DNA of 7,645 bases, taken from positions 1-7,645 of the forward strand of contig DPWB01000307.1 in NCBI GenBank assembly GCA_003527885.1, read 5' to 3'. The DNA comes from Candidatus Competibacteraceae bacterium. GTDB taxonomy: Bacteria > Pseudomonadota > Gammaproteobacteria > Competibacterales > Competibacteraceae. Shown here piece after piece: positions 4,487-7,645 of this stretch (the first letter of the stretch is position 1; every line of letters begins with the position of its first letter). Position numbers and translations under genes: made by a program. The notes below the pieces were generated by a model that was given only the letters and a program-made list of their open reading frames with translations, searched no databases and had not been told where the DNA came from.

Positions 4487-6009
4487 TGGACGCCGCGATC
4501 AACCGTTTCGTTTTTCTGCTGAAACGGCGCGGCGCGCGAATTTCGCCGGCCGAATCGCTGGACGCGATGCGGGCGCTGGCGCGGGTGGCGCTGCACGAGC
4601 GCGACACGGTGCGCGCCGCCCTGCGCTGCACCCTCATCAAAAACCTGCGCGACTTGCCGCTGTTCGAGGAACTGTTCGAGCAGTTCTTCACGCTGCCCCA
4701 GCGCGCGACGCCGGCCGGGCCGGCAACCGAACCACCGCCCCTACCGCCCGACGCCGCGTTGGCGCCACCGAGCACCATCGCGGCGCAAGAAGCGGCCGGC
4801 GGCCAACCGGACGGCGACAACGCCCACGAAGACGCGCTCGACATTCGGGAGTATTTCGACGAAGCGCAGATGGTGACCCACTTCAACTCCCACCAGGACC
4901 CCAACGACCTGAGCCTGGCTGAATTCGGCCAAAATCTGGTGCTGAGCCGCCGCCGCGAACTGCTGGATCAGGCCATGAAAAACGCCTTGCAAATGCTGAA
5001 GGCGCGCCGGCTCAAGAACGCCGGCCGAGCCGGCGAGTTGAATTTCGACCAAGCCGTCGCGACGCTGGATGCGGAGCTGATCGCCGACGCCGTGGCCGAC
5101 CTGTTGGACGAACTCGGCGACGCCGATGTGGACGAGGCGCTGGTCGCGCGCTTGTCCGGCCAACTCCACAAGGGCATCGCCCAGTTGCCGGAGCTGCTAA
5201 AGCGCTATCTCGAACGGGAGCTGGCGCTGCGCCAGGACGCTTTAAAGGTCGCTCGCCCCGCCCGCCCCAAACCCGACTACCGCTTTTCGGAACAGGAACG
5301 GCGGGACATGAGCGAAATCGTGCAGCGGCTGTGCCGGCGGATGCGCGGCGCGCGATCCTACCGGCGGCGCATCAGCCATCAAGGCCGCATCAGCGTACCG
5401 CTCACCCTGCGGCGGAACATGAAATATGAGGGTATTCCCTTCCAGCCGGTGCTGACCCGCTACCGCGACGAAAAACCCCGGCTGGCGGTGATCTGCGATG
5501 TGAGCCTGTCGGTTCGCAATACCGCCCGTTTCATGCTACACCTTGTCTATAACTTGCAAACCTTGTTCGAGCGGGTGCGCAGTTTCGCCTTCGTCAGCGA
5601 GCTGGCCGAGATCAGCCCCTATTTCGACCAGCTCGGTATCGACGAGGCCATCGCCGCGATCTTCGAGGGCGGTTTGCTCGACACCGAAGCGGACAGCAAT
5701 TACGGCCGCGCCCTGGAATGCTTCCACAACCGCCATCTGGCGGCGGTGACCGCGCAGACCACCGTCATCATCCTCGGCGACGGTCGCGGCAACCGCAACC
5801 CGCCCCAGGTGTGGGCGCTGGAAGCGATCCGCCGGCGGGCCAAGCAACTGCTGTGGCTGTCGCCGGAGTCGCGCGGCAGCTGGCGGCTGGGCAGCTGCGA
5901 CATGCCCTTGTACGAATCGGTCTGCCATCAGACCGAGGTCGTCCGCAACTTGCAGCAGCTTGGCCAAGTGACCGAGAACCTGCTGCGGCAGTCGGTCGTT
6001 CGGCCTTGA
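4486..6009 (+). CDS. VWA domain protein, CoxE-like partner of the MoxR ATPase
   Basis: The product is 507 residues. The ATG at 4486 overlaps the TGA of the ATPase gene (TGATG), typical of translational coupling. The frame is open much further upstream, but that part is antisense-of-sense shadow inside the ATPase gene. The N-terminus (1-70) is helical and basic, residues 72-112 are Pro/Ala-rich, and 145-250 are rich in charged helices. The C-terminal VWA domain starts near 330: MIDAS motif D338-V-S340-L-S342 after PRLAVIC, a second MIDAS segment SNYGRAL (404-410) with Ser where many VWA domains have Thr, and GDGRGN (431-436) supplying D432. The PLTLRRNMKYEGIPFQ segment (305-320) preceding the VWA domain is reminiscent of CoxE-like proteins. 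No signal peptide or membrane segment is evident, so it should be cytoplasmic. The likely role is an adaptor that recruits the ATPase to its client enzyme through the metal site; the client is not shown by the sequence, and the nearby dehydrogenases are the obvious candidates. Confidence 0.9.
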   Translation: MDAAINRFVFLLKRRGARISPAESLDAMRALARVALHERDTVRAALRCTLIKNLRDLPLFEELFEQFFTLPQRATPAGPATEPPPLPPDAALAPPSTIAAQEAAGGQPDGDNAHEDALDIREYFDEAQMVTHFNSHQDPNDLSLAEFGQNLVLSRRRELLDQAMKNALQMLKARRLKNAGRAGELNFDQAVATLDAELIADAVADLLDELGDADVDEALVARLSGQLHKGIAQLPELLKRYLERELALRQDALKVARPARPKPDYRFSEQERRDMSEIVQRLCRRMRGARSYRRRISHQGRISVPLTLRRNMKYEGIPFQPVLTRYRDEKPRLAVICDVSLSVRNTARFMLHLVYNLQTLFERVRSFAFVSELAEISPYFDQLGIDEAIAAIFEGGLLDTEADSNYGRALECFHNRHLAAVTAQTTVIILGDGRGNRNPPQVWALEAIRRRAKQLLWLSPESRGSWRLGSCDMPLYESVCHQTEVVRNLQQLGQVTENLLRQSVVRP

Positions 6010-6028
6010 ACGGGGAGCACGCGATCCG

Positions 6029-7027
6029 ATGATGCTATCGCGCCACCGTCACGCTCTGTTGGTGGAAGGCTTGGAGCAACGCGCCGCGCCGCTGGGCGCG
6101 AGCGCCCGCTTCCAACTGTACGCCCTGAATTCGACGCCGCCCGCCGATGAGTTCGTCATCGTCCATGACTTCCAGCCGGATCAGATCGACAACAACCTCG
6201 GCCACCATGTCGTCACCGGACTGCTGCCGCTGCTGGCCGCCCACCGCCACCGCATCGACAACGGTTACAGCGAGCAGGACCTGTTCGAACGTTCGGTCGG
6301 CGACATCGTGCGCTCGATGGCCGGCAACGAGGGTTCGGCGTGGCGGCTGTTTTACGCCAACACCCTGAACGCCACCCAAGCCAGCGCCGGCTTGGGACCG
6401 GCGCCCGGCGTTCCCGCCGGACGAACCGACGACTTCATCGGCCTGTTCGGCGCGATCTATCGCCATGCCCTGGAGCTGATCTGGGCGACGCCGGCCTTGA
6501 CCGCGCCGCCGACCGTGCTCGATGTCGCCACCTGCTTCGGCTTCTTCCCGCTGTTGCTGGCGCGGGCCGCCGGAGGGACGCTAGGCGAGATCGCCGGCTG
6601 CGATCTGAACCCGGCGCTGATGGCTTTTGCCGACGATTTTGTCGCCCACAACCCTTCGCTTGCGGTGCGCTTCGGCGTGGCCGACATTCTGGCCGAGGAC
6701 ATCGAGCGGGAACTGGCCCCGCTGCCGGCCCGCTTCGACGTGGTGACCGCCCTGCACCTGCTGGAGCATCTCGACACCGGGCAGACCACGGCCGCACTGG
6801 CCCATCTGTGGCGGCTCACCGCCAAACGGCTGATCGTGGCCGTGCCGCTGGAAGCCGTGCCCGACCCGCGTTACGGCCACCGGCAAGTGTTCGACCGCGA
6901 GCGGCTGCTGGCCTTGGGTCGAACGCTCGGCGGCCGCCAGCAGTATTTCGAGTATCACGGCGGTTGGTTGGTCGTCGACCGATCCCGCGCCGCAGCCGGA
7001 CCCACGAGGTTCCAGCGCCCTACCTAA
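6029..7027 (+). CDS. Class I SAM-dependent methyltransferase of unknown substrate
   Basis: The product is 332 residues. The ATG at 6029 follows GGGGAG (6012-6017) by 11 bases, slightly long; a second ATG at 6032 is less well placed. The gene begins 19 bases after the VWA stop, which suggests the same transcript. The N-terminal 150 residues are a family-specific region without motifs I recognise (for example [19 protein letters not shown] at 42-60). The Rossmann-like methyltransferase fold follows: motif [12 protein letters not shown] (163-173), the SAM ribose-binding acid D192 in GCDLNP, VAD (217-219) for adenine contact, motif [15 protein letters not shown] (236-248), and LIVAVPLE (268-275). 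The end is Arg/Ala-rich. No membrane segment or signal is visible. The substrate cannot be read from the sequence. Given the Mno-like dehydrogenase in the same cluster, a sugar- or cofactor-directed enzyme such as a mycofactocin glycan methyltransferase (MftM-like) is one possibility, but I could not confirm family membership. Confidence 0.85.
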   Translation: MMLSRHRHALLVEGLEQRAAPLGASARFQLYALNSTPPADEFVIVHDFQPDQIDNNLGHHVVTGLLPLLAAHRHRIDNGYSEQDLFERSVGDIVRSMAGNEGSAWRLFYANTLNATQASAGLGPAPGVPAGRTDDFIGLFGAIYRHALELIWATPALTAPPTVLDVATCFGFFPLLLARAAGGTLGEIAGCDLNPALMAFADDFVAHNPSLAVRFGVADILAEDIERELAPLPARFDVVTALHLLEHLDTGQTTAALAHLWRLTAKRLIVAVPLEAVPDPRYGHRQVFDRERLLALGRTLGGRQQYFEYHGGWLVVDRSRAAAGPTRFQRPT

Positions 7028-7086
7028 CCAAGAAGACGAGACCTGAGCTCGCCGAAGTCAACTACCAACACCGTAGGAGAAACGAC

Positions 7087-7645
7087 ATGTTATATGCATC
7101 GCCCGGTCAGTCTGGCTCCAAGGTCAGCTTCAAATCCCGCTATCAGAATTTCATCGGCGGCCAGTGGGTCGCGCCGGTGAAAGGCGAATATTTCGAAAAC
7201 ATCAGCCCGGTCACCGGCAAAGCCTTCTGCGAAATCCCCCGCTCCAGCGCCGAGGACATCGAAAAGGCCCTGGACGCCGCTCACGCTGCGGCCGATGCTT
7301 GGGGCCGCACCTCGGCGGCGGAGCGGGCCAACTGCCTCAACCGCGTCGCCGACCGGATGGAACAAAACCTGGAAATGCTGGCGGTGGCGGAAACCTGGGA
7401 CAACGGTAAGCCGGTGCGCGAGACGATGGCGGCGGACATGCCGCTGGCGATCGACCATTTCCGCTACTTCGCCGGCTGCATCCGCGCCCAGGAAGGCTCG
7501 CTGTCGGAGATCGACGACAACACCGTCGCCTACCATTTCCACGAACCGTTGGGGGTGGTCGGCCAGATCATCCCGTGGAATTTCCCGATCCTGATGGCGG
7601 TCTGGAAGCTGGCCCCGGCCTTGGCCGCTGGCAACTGCGTGGTGC
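7087..7645 (+). CDS. NAD-dependent aldehyde dehydrogenase, ExaC/AcoD-like, N-terminal part
   Basis: Only the first 186 codons are in the window and the frame runs open off the right edge; the family is about 505 residues long. AGGAGA (7075-7080) lies 6 bases before the ATG, a strong start. The N-terminus ([20 protein letters not shown], then [16 protein letters not shown] and [14 protein letters not shown]) is characteristic of the ExaC / AcoD / AldB group of acetaldehyde dehydrogenases. The conserved PWNFP (163-167) contributes the catalytic Asn N165 of the oxyanion site. The catalytic Cys and Glu lie beyond the window. The enzyme would oxidise acetaldehyde or a similar short aldehyde to the acid with NAD+ in the cytoplasm. 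It is the logical partner for the aldehyde produced by the alcohol dehydrogenase at the start of the cluster. The 59-base gap upstream contains no visible terminator, so read-through from the methyltransferase gene is likely. Confidence 0.93.
   Translation, partial: MLYASPGQSGSKVSFKSRYQNFIGGQWVAPVKGEYFENISPVTGKAFCEIPRSSAEDIEKALDAAHAAADAWGRTSAAERANCLNRVADRMEQNLEMLAVAETWDNGKPVRETMAADMPLAIDHFRYFAGCIRAQEGSLSEIDDNTVAYHFHEPLGVVGQIIPWNFPILMAVWKLAPALAAGNCVV

Overview
The window looks like the left end of a draft contig from a GC-rich, Gram-negative, probably proteobacterial genome. The evidence is an ExaC/AcoD-type aldehyde dehydrogenase, lipobox and Sec-signal DUF1566 proteins, Shine-Dalgarno-led tightly packed genes, and strong G/C at third codon positions in the right-hand part. 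No ribosomal or other phylogenetic marker is present, so the placement (gamma- or betaproteobacterium) is inference. The first 95 bases are not genomic. They are an Illumina P7 / index / Nextera transposase adapter that was assembled into the contig, and real sequence starts at 96.

Left region (96-1524, minus strand): two tandem exported DUF1566 (Lcl C-terminal-like) proteins of unknown function. The upstream one, a predicted lipoprotein, is complete. The downstream one, with a Sec signal peptide, is cut off by the adapter, which supplies a false C-terminus and a false stop codon. Base composition here is visibly less GC-rich than in the right half.

Central intergenic region (1525-2043): an AT-rich divergent promoter region with two perfect inverted repeats, followed by a GC-rich stretch of about 140 bases containing four consecutive potential stem-loops. 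These end shortly before a strong ribosome binding site.

Right region (2044-7645, plus strand): a co-directional cluster of five genes. They are (1) an iron-type alcohol dehydrogenase closely resembling the nicotinoprotein, NDMA-dependent methanol dehydrogenases (Mno/Mdo) of actinobacteria; (2) a MoxR-family AAA+ ATPase; (3) a CoxE-like VWA protein whose start overlaps the ATPase stop; (4) a class I SAM-dependent methyltransferase; and (5) the first 186 codons of an ExaC/AcoD-like NAD-dependent aldehyde dehydrogenase that runs off the right edge. The simplest reading is an alcohol-to-aldehyde-to-acid oxidation unit. The MoxR/VWA pair would be a dedicated assembly or activation machine. The methyltransferase has no established role, but could belong to cofactor tailoring, for example of mycofactocin, the cofactor associated with the actinobacterial relatives of the dehydrogenase. 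That combination is the most interesting hypothesis here. No mycofactocin biosynthesis gene is visible in the window.
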